From Hoyosella sp. YIM 151337 (GTDB lineage Bacteria > Actinomycetota > Actinomycetes > Mycobacteriales > Mycobacteriaceae), in NCBI RefSeq assembly GCF_026041215.1, contig NZ_JAPEIQ010000013.1, forward strand, positions 428,354 to 492,353: DNA of 64,000 bases. The letters are read 5' to 3'. The notes beneath the pieces are model-generated. The model made no database searches and was not told the DNA's origin. It saw nothing but the letters and a program-made list of their open reading frames with translations. The translations under genes and the position numbers were made by a program. Shown here in pieces: positions 18,719 through 26,836 of the stretch (positions are counted from its first letter, which is position 1; each line of letters opens with the position of its first letter).

Positions 18719-19450
18719 GTGCCGATTGACAGCGAAGACGACAAGCGTCCGTATCGTCCTGATGTTGCCGTGTTGTTGCCGGGTTCCGGCTCCCGCTCAG
18801 AGTTTATCGAACGCGCTTTCGGTCCCGCTCTGCGTCACGCTGGCATCCCGCTGCTCGCACCGCAGCCGGACCCGGAGTTTTTGGTCGAGTCCTCCCTGGA
18901 GTTGTTGACCGCGGCCGCCACTGGCCACACTCGCCTGCTTGTCGGCGGGGTGTCGATCGGTGCGGCGATCGGTGTGCTGTGGGCGGCACGAAACCCTGGG
19001 AATACGGCGGCCATCGCGGCGGCTTTGCCCGCGTGGACAGGCGAGCCGCATGAGGCGCCCGCCGCGCACAGCGCCCGGCACACCTCAGCACAGCTTCGCG
19101 CTCATGGCCTCGAGACTGTCATTCGCGACATGCGCGCAACAAGCCCGGCGTGGCTCGCTGACGAACTCGACGCGTCCTGGCGAAAACTGTGGCCGGGGTT
19201 GCCCGCCGCGCTCGCGCAGGCGAGCGAGTTCAGTGAACTGACGGAAGCGGTGCTCGCAGCGGTGCCCGTGCCAACAGGTATTGCCGCAGCAACCGACGAC
19301 CCTGTACACCCGTGGGAGACCGCAAAGCAGTGGAGCGCGCACCTTCAGAACTCACACATCACTCCCGTGACGCTCGTCGACGCTGGGCGTGACCCGGCAG
19401 TGCTGGGCCACGCGTGCCTCACGTCGTTACGCTCGCTCGGCGCCGTCTGA
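18719..19450 (+). CDS. alpha/beta hydrolase (Rv2695-like)
   Basis: The 243-residue protein has a compact hydrolase fold: LLPGSGSRSEF as oxyanion loop (19-29), the nucleophile elbow GGVSIGA with Ser79, an ATDDPVHPW segment for the acid, and a late GRDPAVLGHACL that could supply His. It has no signal peptide. A dienelactone-hydrolase or BAAT-like esterase role is possible, but the substrate is unknown. It starts with GTG. It converges on the DUF3710 gene, with a 24-bp overlap of the two 3' ends. Confidence 0.75.
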   Translation: MPIDSEDDKRPYRPDVAVLLPGSGSRSEFIERAFGPALRHAGIPLLAPQPDPEFLVESSLELLTAAATGHTRLLVGGVSIGAAIGVLWAARNPGNTAAIAAALPAWTGEPHEAPAAHSARHTSAQLRAHGLETVIRDMRATSPAWLADELDASWRKLWPGLPAALAQASEFSELTEAVLAAVPVPTGIAAATDDPVHPWETAKQWSAHLQNSHITPVTLVDAGRDPAVLGHACLTSLRSLGAV

Positions 19451-20218
19451 GGGAGCCGGGCCAGGCTGCTGTGGCGCGGGGCCCGGCTGCTGCGACGTCT
19501 GCGCAGCTTGTTCGGCTGCGGCTTTGGCAGCCTGCATCGCCTGCTGTTGCTGCATGGCCGCCAGCTGCTGTTGCAGCGCCTTGGGCAAGGTGACCGGCAG
19601 TGGCGTGCGCACCGGCAGCGGACCATCGCCACGGCTGACGATTGTGCCCTTCAACACATCGCGAGCCGTCCGCGCTAGGTCGCCGTCAGCAGTACCCGTT
19701 CCAGCCGGGCCCGCCGCCACGAGCCGTACCATCCAGCGCGGCCCATCTACACCGATGAACCGAATGTCGGCAGCCTTCGTGACTGCGACGACCTCCGGGC
19801 CCCACGGGCCGTTCTCAGTCCGCACTTCCGCGCCGTCACGTTTCACAGACTCACTCAACTCGACAGAAACCTCGCGCCACATTCCTGACGAGCGTGGCGC
19901 GGCATACGCCGCTACCGTAATTCGGCCGAACTGCGTGGCCAGATGCACACCCTGCACGCCCCCGCCAGATTTCGCCATCTCTACCTGGACCTGCCCGCCA
20001 GGAGGGAGCGGGAGAGACAAGGACCCGAGATCGAGGCGCTTCTCCCCCGATGCAGGCGGGTCGACCTCACTCGAATCGAATGGCCCGTCCGAGCGATCTG
20101 ATTCGTGCGGCTCCAGGGCATCCGGTGCCGCCGCGGGGTCAGGGGTCTCGGCTGCGGCGGACGGAGGCGTGACCGCACCGCCGTCGTCTGCGTTCTTTTT
20201 ACGCCGGAGAATGCCCAC
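19427..20218 (-). CDS. DUF3710 family protein
   Basis: The 263 residues comprise an acidic, disordered N-terminus, a globular DUF3710 domain (VQVEMAKSGGGVQGVHLATQFGRITVAAYAAPRSSGMWREVSVEL ... NGPWGPEVVAVTKAADIRFIGVDGPRWMVRLVAAGPAG) and a Gln/Ala-rich tail (LQQQLAAMQQQQAMQAAKAAAEQAAQ, coiled coil-like). The family is actinobacterial, of unknown function, and nearly always follows dut, as it does here. The start is GTG with GGAAGGGAAG upstream. Confidence 0.85.
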   Translation of the reverse strand: MGILRRKKNADDGGAVTPPSAAAETPDPAAAPDALEPHESDRSDGPFDSSEVDPPASGEKRLDLGSLSLPLPPGGQVQVEMAKSGGGVQGVHLATQFGRITVAAYAAPRSSGMWREVSVELSESVKRDGAEVRTENGPWGPEVVAVTKAADIRFIGVDGPRWMVRLVAAGPAGTGTADGDLARTARDVLKGTIVSRGDGPLPVRTPLPVTLPKALQQQLAAMQQQQAMQAAKAAAEQAAQTSQQPGPAPQQPGPAPSDGAERA

Positions 20219-20316
20219 GTCACTTCCCTTCCTGCTTGGTGCCGCGCAGCGAAACCGCCTTCGCGTGTGCGGGCGTGGCGTGCACGCTCCGCGCCGTGGC
20301 GGTGAGCTGCAGGGCG

Positions 20317-20781
20317 CTACACATCAGCGGCCAGACTCGCGTGTCCGCCACTCGAGCCGTAACCACCGCCGCCCCGCGACGTGTCACTCAGCGACTCCGC
20401 TTCCACGAACACCGGCAATTCCACGCGCTGAACCACCAATTGAGCAATCCGATCGCCCCGGTGAATGTGAATAGGCGTGCGCGGATCGTGGTTAATCAGG
20501 CAAACCTTAATTTCGCCACGGTACCCAGCATCCACCGTACCTGGCGTGTTCACGATGGACAGACCCGTACGTACCGCTAAACCTGAACGGGGATGAATGA
20601 GTCCAACGGTGCCTTCCGGCAGCGCTACCGCGATGCCGGTGCCGACCAGCACCCGCTCACCAGGTTCGATGACAACATCAACCGCGGACACGAGGTCCGC
20701 GCCCGCGTCACCCGGGTGGGCTCGCGCCGGCAACGGCAACTCGGGATCGAGCCGGATAACAGGGATCGCGAGATCAGTCAT
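20317..20781 (-). CDS. dut: dUTP diphosphatase
   Basis: This 154-residue trimeric dUTPase hydrolyses dUTP to dUMP and pyrophosphate, keeping uracil out of DNA and feeding dTMP synthesis. The five family motifs are present: [42 protein letters not shown], and the C-terminal [11 protein letters not shown] arm that closes over the active site. The ATG at 20781 is preferred over one at 20817, because the N-terminus [22 protein letters not shown] then aligns with mycobacterial Dut. The DUF3710 gene follows downstream after 98 nt. Confidence 0.96.
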   Translation of the reverse strand: MTDLAIPVIRLDPELPLPARAHPGDAGADLVSAVDVVIEPGERVLVGTGIAVALPEGTVGLIHPRSGLAVRTGLSIVNTPGTVDAGYRGEIKVCLINHDPRTPIHIHRGDRIAQLVVQRVELPVFVEAESLSDTSRGGGGYGSSGGHASLAADV

Positions 20782-20821
20782 GTTTTCGGTGCGCACGTTC
20801 GGCGAGACTACTCTCATTGTC

Positions 20822-21325
20822 GTGCAAAACCACGCTTCGCCCCCTCCAGATGACAGCGCGCCCGCCGAATACCAGGAACAGCTTTGGGTTCCCTGGTGGT
20901 GGTGGCCGCTCGGCTTGGTCGCTTCTTCGCTCGTTGCGACTCAGTTTGCACTGGGAATCGACGCGCTGCCAGCGTGGATTCCTTATCTGGTACTCGCGCC
21001 AGTGCCCATCTGGGTGCTGTGGTACTTGTCGCGAACAAAGCTGCGTGTGACAGCCGACGGCCCGGACGGGCCATCCCTGCACGTGGGCGATGCCTGCCTT
21101 CCGGCGAGCGTCATCGCACGCACGGCGGTAATTCCGCCCTCAGCGAAACAAGCGGCGATGGGAAGACAACTCGATCCTGCGGCATACGTGGCGAACCGCA
21201 ATTGGGTACGTCCTATGGTGCTGGTCGTCCTCAACGACCCGGACGACCCCACACCGTACTGGCTCTTTAGTTCCCGGCACCCAGAGCGGCTGGTCGCGGC
21301 GCTGGAAAGCAACATCAGGAGCTGA
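20822..21325 (+). CDS. DUF3093 membrane protein
   Basis: The 167 residues carry two close hydrophobic segments, [22 protein letters not shown] and [22 protein letters not shown], then a soluble domain ([89 protein letters not shown]). That pattern fits DUF3093, divergent from dut throughout mycobacteria (Rv2698). The GTG at 20822 was selected so that the gene does not overlap dut; its Shine-Dalgarno is weak. Function is unknown. Confidence 0.8.
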   Translation: MQNHASPPPDDSAPAEYQEQLWVPWWWWPLGLVASSLVATQFALGIDALPAWIPYLVLAPVPIWVLWYLSRTKLRVTADGPDGPSLHVGDACLPASVIARTAVIPPSAKQAAMGRQLDPAAYVANRNWVRPMVLVVLNDPDDPTPYWLFSSRHPERLVAALESNIRS

Positions 21326-21409
21326 ACCCTATAGTGCGTTGTCCGACGGCATTGCCGCTGGGGCGCATGGTCCCGCCATGGAACGGCCGGAGAGGCACAT
21401 GGGTGCGCG

Positions 21410-21432
21410 CTCCACTCACTCAGTGAGTGGAG
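21410..21432. terminator. bidirectional terminator-like perfect palindrome
   Basis: Eleven-bp arms (CTCCACTCACT and its complement) meet around one central base, between the converging DUF3093 and DUF4193 genes. A T-rich tail is absent on both sides, but the position and perfect symmetry suggest a shared terminator. Confidence 0.6.
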
Positions 21433-21450
21433 GCCCGCATAGGTTCACGG

Positions 21451-21750
21451 TCAGATGCAGTCCTGGCAAACCAGCTGACCACCCTCACTGCTCGCGAGGC
21501 GGCTCCGGTGGAAGACCAGGAAGCACTGCGAACAGGTGAACTCGTCAGCCTGCTTCGGAATAACCCTGACCGAAAGCTCCTCACCTGAGAGATCGGCCCC
21601 GGGCAGTTCAAAGGACTCAACGGTGTCTGAGTCGTCGAGGTCGACCGCTGACGATTGAGCCTCACCACGGCGCGACGTGAGCTCATCCAGCGAGTCCTCG
21701 GACATCTCGTCCGTTTCGCTGCGCCTCGGCGCGTCGTAATCAGTCGGCAT
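21451..21750 (-). CDS. DUF4193 zinc-ribbon-like protein
   Basis: The 99-residue protein has an acidic N-terminal half (YDAPRRSETDEMSEDSLDELTSRRGE) and a C-terminal FTCSQCFLVFHRSRLASSEGGQLVCQDC with two Cys pairs spaced like a zinc ribbon. The family is conserved in Actinobacteria (Rv2699c in M. tuberculosis) and its role is unknown. AGGGGAT precedes the ATG. It is divergent from cei, with a 452-nt gap that contains a CRP-type site. Confidence 0.88.
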   Translation of the reverse strand: MPTDYDAPRRSETDEMSEDSLDELTSRRGEAQSSAVDLDDSDTVESFELPGADLSGEELSVRVIPKQADEFTCSQCFLVFHRSRLASSEGGQLVCQDCI

Positions 21751-22202
21751 CTACTTTCATCCCCTATCCACGTGCGCTGCTACCAGACGCTTGTGCCGTA
21801 TTCTCCATAACACGCTGCCGCGACTGAACATTTCCGGCCGCTCGACCAACTCGAGCCGTCACAGCAGGCGCGCACAGAGTACGTGTGCGGGTGGGTAACG
21901 TACCAGTCGGGGGTTTTATGCCCGCACCCGCCGCCACACGATCTGTGACATTCGTCACAATTCGGGCGTGTCGATGGAACAACCAGCCGCCAGACAATAA
22001 CGGACCTACCCATGATTCGCCCGTCAAACCCGGCAGGATGCAACAAAATCTCAACAGTTTGAAGGACACCGCGACGGGCCGTTGCAACTTCGGCGACAAC
22101 CTTCGGCATGGCGCCACCCGGGTAACGACCCGCAACTGACTAGACTGCCCTCAACGAACTGCGCAGCAGTGTTGTTCAGCTTGAGGAAGGACCAACCAGA
22201 CT
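21751..22202. other. 452-nt divergent intergenic region, DUF4193 / cei
   Basis: No coding signal is seen. The gap holds a TGTGA-N6-TCACA palindrome, and a TAGACT hexamer at 22140-22145 that could be a -10 element for cei. GGGTAACG occurs twice within it. A regulatory function is inferred. Confidence 0.5.
21944..21959. promoter_or_regulatory. CRP/GlxR-type operator TGTGA-N6-TCACA
   Basis: The sequence TGTGACATTCGTCACA is a perfect match to the binding consensus of actinobacterial cAMP receptor proteins (Crp of M. tuberculosis, GlxR of Corynebacterium). It lies 194 nt from the DUF4193 start and 244 nt from the cei start, so the regulated promoter is not certain. Confidence 0.6.
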
Positions 22203-22850
22203 GTGGTCTCGCTGATCACCGAGGGACACACCACCGATCCGCATGGCAGGCCTTACAAGCGCCGCAGACCGGTGCCCCTCCTCATTCTTGCCGGAATACT
22301 TGCCGCGGCCGCGGGTATCGTGTGGATTCAGGTCCTCACCATTGAGAAGGCCCCGGTCAGCGCCATCGACTGCAACGATCCGCCGCCCGGATCCCCCCCT
22401 GTCGGCGAGCAGTTTTCTCGCTCGGAAATGGTCAAAATCAGACCTGCGCCGCTGCCTCAAACGCAGGTCCGCGTCTACAACGCGAACGGCGAAGCGGGCC
22501 AGGCGTCGTCCGTGGCTGCGCAGCTAAGCGACCTCGGCTATGAGCCCGCACCTGACGTGCAGGCGGGAAATGACCCCGTGTACACCGACCAGAATCTGCA
22601 ATGCCACGGACAGATCCGGTTCGGCCCTGAGGGCCGCGCCGCCGCCAGCACTCTCTGGCTCGCGGCACCCTGTGCGGAACTCATCGAAGACGCCCGCGAA
22701 GACACCACGGTTGATTTGGCGCTGGGAACATACTTCCGCACGATTTCACCGTCGCCGGAAGCCGAGGTTGCCCTGCAACTCCTGCGCGGAGATGGCGGCG
22801 ACGGGCCAGAGCAGGACGTCATCGACTCCGCCCGGTCGGCGCTCTGCTGA
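22203..22850 (+). CDS. cei: cell envelope integrity protein Cei (LytR_C domain)
   Basis: The 215 residues include a cytoplasmic KRRR patch, one membrane helix (PVPLLILAGILAAAAGIVWIQVL, about 24-46), and an extracytoplasmic domain resembling LytR_C (VRVYNANGEAGQASSVAAQLSDLGYEPAPDV ... GTYFRTISPSPEAEVALQLL). The M. tuberculosis orthologue (Rv2700) is required for normal envelope integrity and virulence. Several Cys in the outer domain may form disulfides. The start is GTG with GAGGAAGGA upstream at slightly long spacing. Confidence 0.85.
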   Translation: MVSLITEGHTTDPHGRPYKRRRPVPLLILAGILAAAAGIVWIQVLTIEKAPVSAIDCNDPPPGSPPVGEQFSRSEMVKIRPAPLPQTQVRVYNANGEAGQASSVAAQLSDLGYEPAPDVQAGNDPVYTDQNLQCHGQIRFGPEGRAAASTLWLAAPCAELIEDAREDTTVDLALGTYFRTISPSPEAEVALQLLRGDGGDGPEQDVIDSARSALC

Positions 22851-22913
22851 CGCCGCCGGTCTCACTTGCCTCCAAATGCGGAGGGAGCGCAACCGGGCTG
22901 CCCAGTCCGCGCC

Positions 22914-23834
22914 CTAGACAGGCTCGAGCGCGCCGTGTGCGCGGAGTAACTCCAGAAACTCGTCCGCGATTCCCGGAGCCGCCGCCACAGTGACATGCCT
23001 CGCGCCAGCACCGCTGGCGCGAGGCAATTGCACAACAGCGCCGGCTTCGCGGGCAATCAGGCTGCCTGCCGCCCAGTCCCAAGGATTCAATCCATGCTCG
23101 AAATGTGCGTCGACCTGACCTGATGCGACCATGCAGAGGTCGAGCGCCGCAGAACCTATCCGCCGGATATCCCGTACCTTCGGGAGGATAGCCGCCACGA
23201 ACGCACCCTGCTTGCGGCGGATTTCCGCCGCGTACGCGAACCCGGTGGCAACGAGAGCATGCGAGACGTCAGTCTCACTGCTGCACCGCAGAGGATGCGG
23301 TGCAGCACGCACCGCATCCTCCCGGTCCAACTGCCGCAGTGCCGCCCCTTGCCCCAGCGCGGCGGAGTAAAGCGCGCCCGAGGCAACGTCGGCGACAGCA
23401 CCTGCTACCGAGGCACCGTCAATCTGGGCTGCGACCGACACTGCATACGCCCTGATGCCGTACATGAAGTTCACCGTGCCGTCGATGGGATCGACTACCC
23501 AGCGCACACCCGCGGTCGCTGTCGCATCACCGCCGCCTTCCTCCCCCAGCACAGCATCACCAGGCCGCCGCCGGTGAAGTTCCTCCCGGATCAACTTTTC
23601 GCATTCGGAGTCGACGATCGTGACTGGATCTGTTGGCGTCGATTTTGCTCGCACCGCGCCGTCCGCGACAGGACCCGACACGCCGAACACTTCAGGGCGC
23701 CGCCGGCGAACAAAGCGCGTCGCCACCTCGGCCACTTCCTCTGCGACGCTGCGAAGTTCCGCTATGAGCTGACTGTTGTTGCTGGTCTGTTCCGGCACGG
23801 GTCTATCGCAGCATATGGCAGTCATCCGCGCCAC
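22914..23834 (-). CDS. suhB: inositol-1-monophosphatase SuhB
   Basis: The 306-residue Mg-dependent phosphatase of the IMPase family has ILGEEGGG-like LGEEGGG metal-binding residues, the signature WVVDPIDGTVNFMYG (the first metal-binding motif) and the second, LNPWDWAAGSLIAREAG. In mycobacteria the enzyme dephosphorylates inositol-1-phosphate for phosphatidylinositol, PIM and mycothiol synthesis. The frame begins with GTG at 23834; an ATG three codons later is an equally possible start. It is divergent from ppgK. Confidence 0.9.
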   Translation of the reverse strand: MARMTAICCDRPVPEQTSNNSQLIAELRSVAEEVAEVATRFVRRRRPEVFGVSGPVADGAVRAKSTPTDPVTIVDSECEKLIREELHRRRPGDAVLGEEGGGDATATAGVRWVVDPIDGTVNFMYGIRAYAVSVAAQIDGASVAGAVADVASGALYSAALGQGAALRQLDREDAVRAAPHPLRCSSETDVSHALVATGFAYAAEIRRKQGAFVAAILPKVRDIRRIGSAALDLCMVASGQVDAHFEHGLNPWDWAAGSLIAREAGAVVQLPRASGAGARHVTVAAAPGIADEFLELLRAHGALEPV

Positions 23835-23903
23835 CGGGAGCGCTAAGGTAAAGCCACGCGAACGGCCGCACTCTCAACCATGTCCGCAGCGAGGGGGCAC
23901 GAC

Positions 23904-24692
23904 ATGAACTCCACGAACTCGGCGCCAGAACCAGTGCCGCCCACATCTCAGCCGCCATTAGGCCTTGGTGTTGACATTGGCGGCAGCGGTGTCAAAGGCG
24001 CCATCGTGAACCTCGATGCCGGGACGCTGCACACCGAACGCATACGCATCGACACGCCGAAACCTGCGACACCCGCCGCCGTCGCCGGTACCGTGGCGGA
24101 GATCGTCACCCAGTTCAGCTGGGATGGCCCGGTCGGCATCACTGTGCCTGCCGTGGTCAAGGCCGGCGTCACCTACAGCGCCGCAAACATTGACCCCTCG
24201 TGGATCGGCACGAACGCGGAAGCTCTATTTGCTTCGTACCTCGGCGATCGCAGGGTGACTGTGCTCAACGACGCAGACGCGGCTGGCATCGCAGAGCTTC
24301 AGTTCGGAGCGGGGCGCGGCGAAAAGGGTCTTGTAATTCTGTTGACGTTCGGTACTGGGATCGGCTCGGCCATTCTGTACGACGGCGTACTCGTGCCGAA
24401 CAGTGAACTGGGCCACTTGGAAGTGAACGGCAAAGAAGCCGAGCACCGTGCGGCAGCCTCAGTTCGTGAGCGAAAAAAGCTCAGCTGGACTGATTGGGCC
24501 GCCGAGGTATCAACCGTGCTTAACACGTACCAAGCGCTCTTTTCGCCGGATCTCTTCATCGTCGGCGGCGGCGTCAGCAGGAAAAGCGAAAAATGGCTGC
24601 CGCTGCTTTCCGTAAATACCCGAATCGTGCCTGCGCAGCTGCGCAACACCGCTGGCATTGTGGGCGGTGCGCTTGCCGCGCGGTCGCTCTGA
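23904..24692 (+). CDS. ppgK: polyphosphate glucokinase PpgK
   Basis: The 262 residues form a ROK-type kinase with a characteristic [16 protein letters not shown] phosphate loop, [20 protein letters not shown], and the [27 protein letters not shown] block. The Mtb protein (Rv2702) phosphorylates glucose with polyphosphate or ATP. The ATG at 23904 is chosen over one at 23880 because GAGGGGG is eight bases upstream. It is the gene just before sigA, with a 170-nt gap holding the sigA promoter. Confidence 0.93.
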   Translation: MNSTNSAPEPVPPTSQPPLGLGVDIGGSGVKGAIVNLDAGTLHTERIRIDTPKPATPAAVAGTVAEIVTQFSWDGPVGITVPAVVKAGVTYSAANIDPSWIGTNAEALFASYLGDRRVTVLNDADAAGIAELQFGAGRGEKGLVILLTFGTGIGSAILYDGVLVPNSELGHLEVNGKEAEHRAAASVRERKKLSWTDWAAEVSTVLNTYQALFSPDLFIVGGGVSRKSEKWLPLLSVNTRIVPAQLRNTAGIVGGALAARSL

Positions 24693-24749
24693 TTTGCTTA
24701 TTTTGCAGACTCAGGGCGGATCGGGCGCTCCTCACTCCGGCGGGATCGT

Positions 24750-24755
24750 TACAAT
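24750..24755 (+). promoter_or_regulatory. candidate -10 hexamer of a sigA promoter
   Basis: TACAAT, 108 nt ahead of the sigA GTG, is close to the housekeeping -10 consensus. No convincing -35 element is seen at 17 nt spacing, so transcription from here is only plausible. Confidence 0.35.
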
Positions 24756-24862
24756 GGAACGCGGCCCGTTTTTCAGCAGGCCAATCCGAAGGACTTTCCG
24801 CCAGCACGGTTCCCCCGACGAACCTGGCTCACGCCGCACGACGAAGTCACGAAAGGGCGTAC

Positions 24863-26350
24863 GTGGCATCTACCGAAACACCGGGCACGACCGGCTCAGA
24901 TTCTGACACTGGGGCCGGTTCCGTATCCGCTCCTCAGCGGACGGCTGCCCGCAAGGCCCCTGCCAAAAAGTCTCCCGCGAAGGCTGCGAAACGCGCAGCC
25001 GGCCAAATGACGCCGGACCAAGCCGCTCAGGATGAGGCAGCGAGCGCTGGCGCAGCTGCCGCCGAGAATGGAGCCGACGGTCCCGCGAAGACTGCGCGCC
25101 GCCCTGCAAAAAAGGGAGCACGCAAGGCACCTGCCAAGAAGGCGCAGTCCGCCACTGCCGGTGCGGCTGCTGCCCCAGCGGAACCCGATGCTGAGCCCGA
25201 CGACGAAGCAGGCCTCGGCGATATCGAGCCCGGTGATCTGACCGACGCTGATATCGAACTCGGTGATGACGCCGAACTGGAAGCCGAACCCGCGGAAGCT
25301 GCACCGTCTCCTCGCCGCCGCAGCCAGGCGAACGACAAGGATGACAAAGCTGAGGCTTCGGGTGATTTCGTCTGGGACGAGGAAGAGTCAGAGGCGCTCC
25401 GGCAAGCGCGCAAAGATGCTGAGCTTACGGCTTCGGCAGACTCGGTTCGCGCTTACCTGAAGCAAATCGGTAAGGTCGCGCTGCTCAATGCTGAGGAAGA
25501 GGTTGAGCTCGCCAAACGGATCGAAGCCGGATTGTTCGCCGCAGAGAAAATGCGGCGATACGCTGAGGCAGGCGAAAAAGTGCAGCCTCCGCTGCGCCAG
25601 AACCTGAGCTGGGTGATTCGCGATGGAAACCGGGCCAAGAACCACCTTTTGGAAGCCAACCTCCGGCTAGTGGTATCTCTGGCCAAGCGATACACCGGCC
25701 GCGGTATGGCGTTCCTCGACCTGATCCAGGAGGGCAACCTGGGTCTGATCCGCGCGGTCGAAAAGTTCGATTACACCAAGGGTTACAAGTTCTCGACGTA
25801 CGCGACGTGGTGGATCCGTCAGGCGATCACCAGAGCGATGGCCGACCAGGCGCGTACGATCCGCATCCCCGTGCACATGGTCGAAGTCATCAACAAGCTC
25901 GGGCGCATTCAGCGTGAGCTTCTCCAGGATCTCGGCCGCGAACCAACTCCTGAAGAGCTGGCAAAGGAAATGGACATCTCGCCGGAGAAGGTCCTCGAGA
26001 TCCAGCAGTATGCGCGCGAGCCGATCTCGCTTGATCAAACAATCGGCGACGAGGGTGACAGCCAGCTTGGTGATTTCATCGAAGACAGTGAAGCCGTCGT
26101 CGCTGTCGACGCCGTCAGCTTCACTCTGCTCCAGGACCAGTTGCAGTCCGTGCTGGAGACACTGTCGGAGAGAGAAGCGGGCGTCGTGCGTTTGCGCTTC
26201 GGGCTGACCGACGGGCAACCGCGCACGCTCGATGAGATCGGGCAGGTGTACGGCGTCACGCGTGAACGTATTCGGCAGATTGAGTCGAAAACGATGTCTA
26301 AGCTGCGCCACCCCAGCCGCAGTCAGGTCTTGCGCGACTACCTCGACTGA
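24863..26350 (+). CDS. sigA: primary RNA polymerase sigma factor SigA (RpoD)
   Basis: This is the principal sigma-70 factor at 495 residues. The first 180 or so are low-complexity and Lys/Ala/Pro then acidic ([22 protein letters not shown]), as in mycobacterial SigA. Region 1.2 is [16 protein letters not shown]. Region 2 begins [16 protein letters not shown] at about 266, with [19 protein letters not shown] and the -10-recognising [13 protein letters not shown]. Region 4.2 is [20 protein letters not shown] from about 455. The GTG at 24863 was chosen over an open frame reaching back into ppgK because AAAGGG precedes it. A terminator follows. Confidence 0.97.
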   Translation: MASTETPGTTGSDSDTGAGSVSAPQRTAARKAPAKKSPAKAAKRAAGQMTPDQAAQDEAASAGAAAAENGADGPAKTARRPAKKGARKAPAKKAQSATAGAAAAPAEPDAEPDDEAGLGDIEPGDLTDADIELGDDAELEAEPAEAAPSPRRRSQANDKDDKAEASGDFVWDEEESEALRQARKDAELTASADSVRAYLKQIGKVALLNAEEEVELAKRIEAGLFAAEKMRRYAEAGEKVQPPLRQNLSWVIRDGNRAKNHLLEANLRLVVSLAKRYTGRGMAFLDLIQEGNLGLIRAVEKFDYTKGYKFSTYATWWIRQAITRAMADQARTIRIPVHMVEVINKLGRIQRELLQDLGREPTPEELAKEMDISPEKVLEIQQYAREPISLDQTIGDEGDSQLGDFIEDSEAVVAVDAVSFTLLQDQLQSVLETLSEREAGVVRLRFGLTDGQPRTLDEIGQVYGVTRERIRQIESKTMSKLRHPSRSQVLRDYLD

Positions 26351-26380
26351 TCGGTATCAGCGCAAGGTTTGAGCGAGGCG

Positions 26381-26411
26381 AAGCCCGGGCAGCCTATGGT
26401 TGTCCGGGCTT
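26381..26411 (+). terminator. Rho-independent terminator after sigA
   Basis: AAGCCCGGGCA and TGTCCGGGCTT (11-bp arms with one G-U pair, 9-nt loop) are followed by TTACCCTTTT. It lies about 30 nt past the sigA stop. Confidence 0.85.
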
Positions 26412-26569
26412 TACCCTTTTGTTGGTTGTTGCGTAAGCCACATTTAAGCCTGAGGCGGGAACAACGTGATAGCGCCATTCGTCTACTGGGGTAAGGGACG
26501 CGAGGACCGCGGCAGCCGCTAACTCGTGTTCGCCCAACAGGAGCCCCCGGGCACCGGAATGGAGGAGAT

Positions 26570-26761
26570 ATGACCGCAACCGCGACCACCGTCCGGCTGA
26601 CTGCGATTGATCGCTGCGACCGGTGCGGCGCACGCGCCCGGGTGTTAGCTACCCTCCCGTCGGGCGGCGAACTCTTGTTCTGCCAGCACCATGCAAACGA
26701 GTACACCGCGAAGCTCACGGAACTAGAAGCGAATGTGGCGGTCGCTGCTGAAGGCGAGTGA
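26570..26761 (+). CDS. small zinc-ribbon-like protein (DUF7455-type)
   Basis: The 63-residue protein has CDRCGARARVLATLPSGGELLFCQHHANEY, with a CxxC pair followed by Cys-x-His-His spaced to bind zinc. This architecture matches the small DUF7455 proteins that accompany sigA in many actinobacteria. It has a strong Shine-Dalgarno (GGAGGAG) and lies downstream of the sigA terminator, so it probably has its own promoter. Function is unknown. Confidence 0.8.
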   Translation: MTATATTVRLTAIDRCDRCGARARVLATLPSGGELLFCQHHANEYTAKLTELEANVAVAAEGE

Positions 26762-26798
26762 CCGCTGCCTGGGTGTGCAGGCGTTCCAGGCTTGATCT

Positions 26799-26828
26799 CG
26801 GTGGGGATCCCAGGTGGGGTCCCCACCG
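26799..26828. terminator. bidirectional terminator hairpin
   Basis: Nine-bp arms CGGTGGGGA (26799-26807) and TCCCCACCG (26820-26828) with a 12-nt loop sit between the convergent small zinc protein gene and the helicase gene. Confidence 0.65.
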
Positions 26829-26836
26829 TGCGTTAA

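Noticed and set aside
24593..24862. In-frame extension upstream of sigA into ppgK
   Set aside because: It overlaps the end of ppgK and lacks a ribosome binding site; GTG at 24863 with AAAGGG is the better start.
25000..25160. AAG/GCC-rich stretch as a DNA repeat
   Set aside because: It encodes the Lys/Ala/Pro-rich N-terminus of SigA, and codons vary between units.
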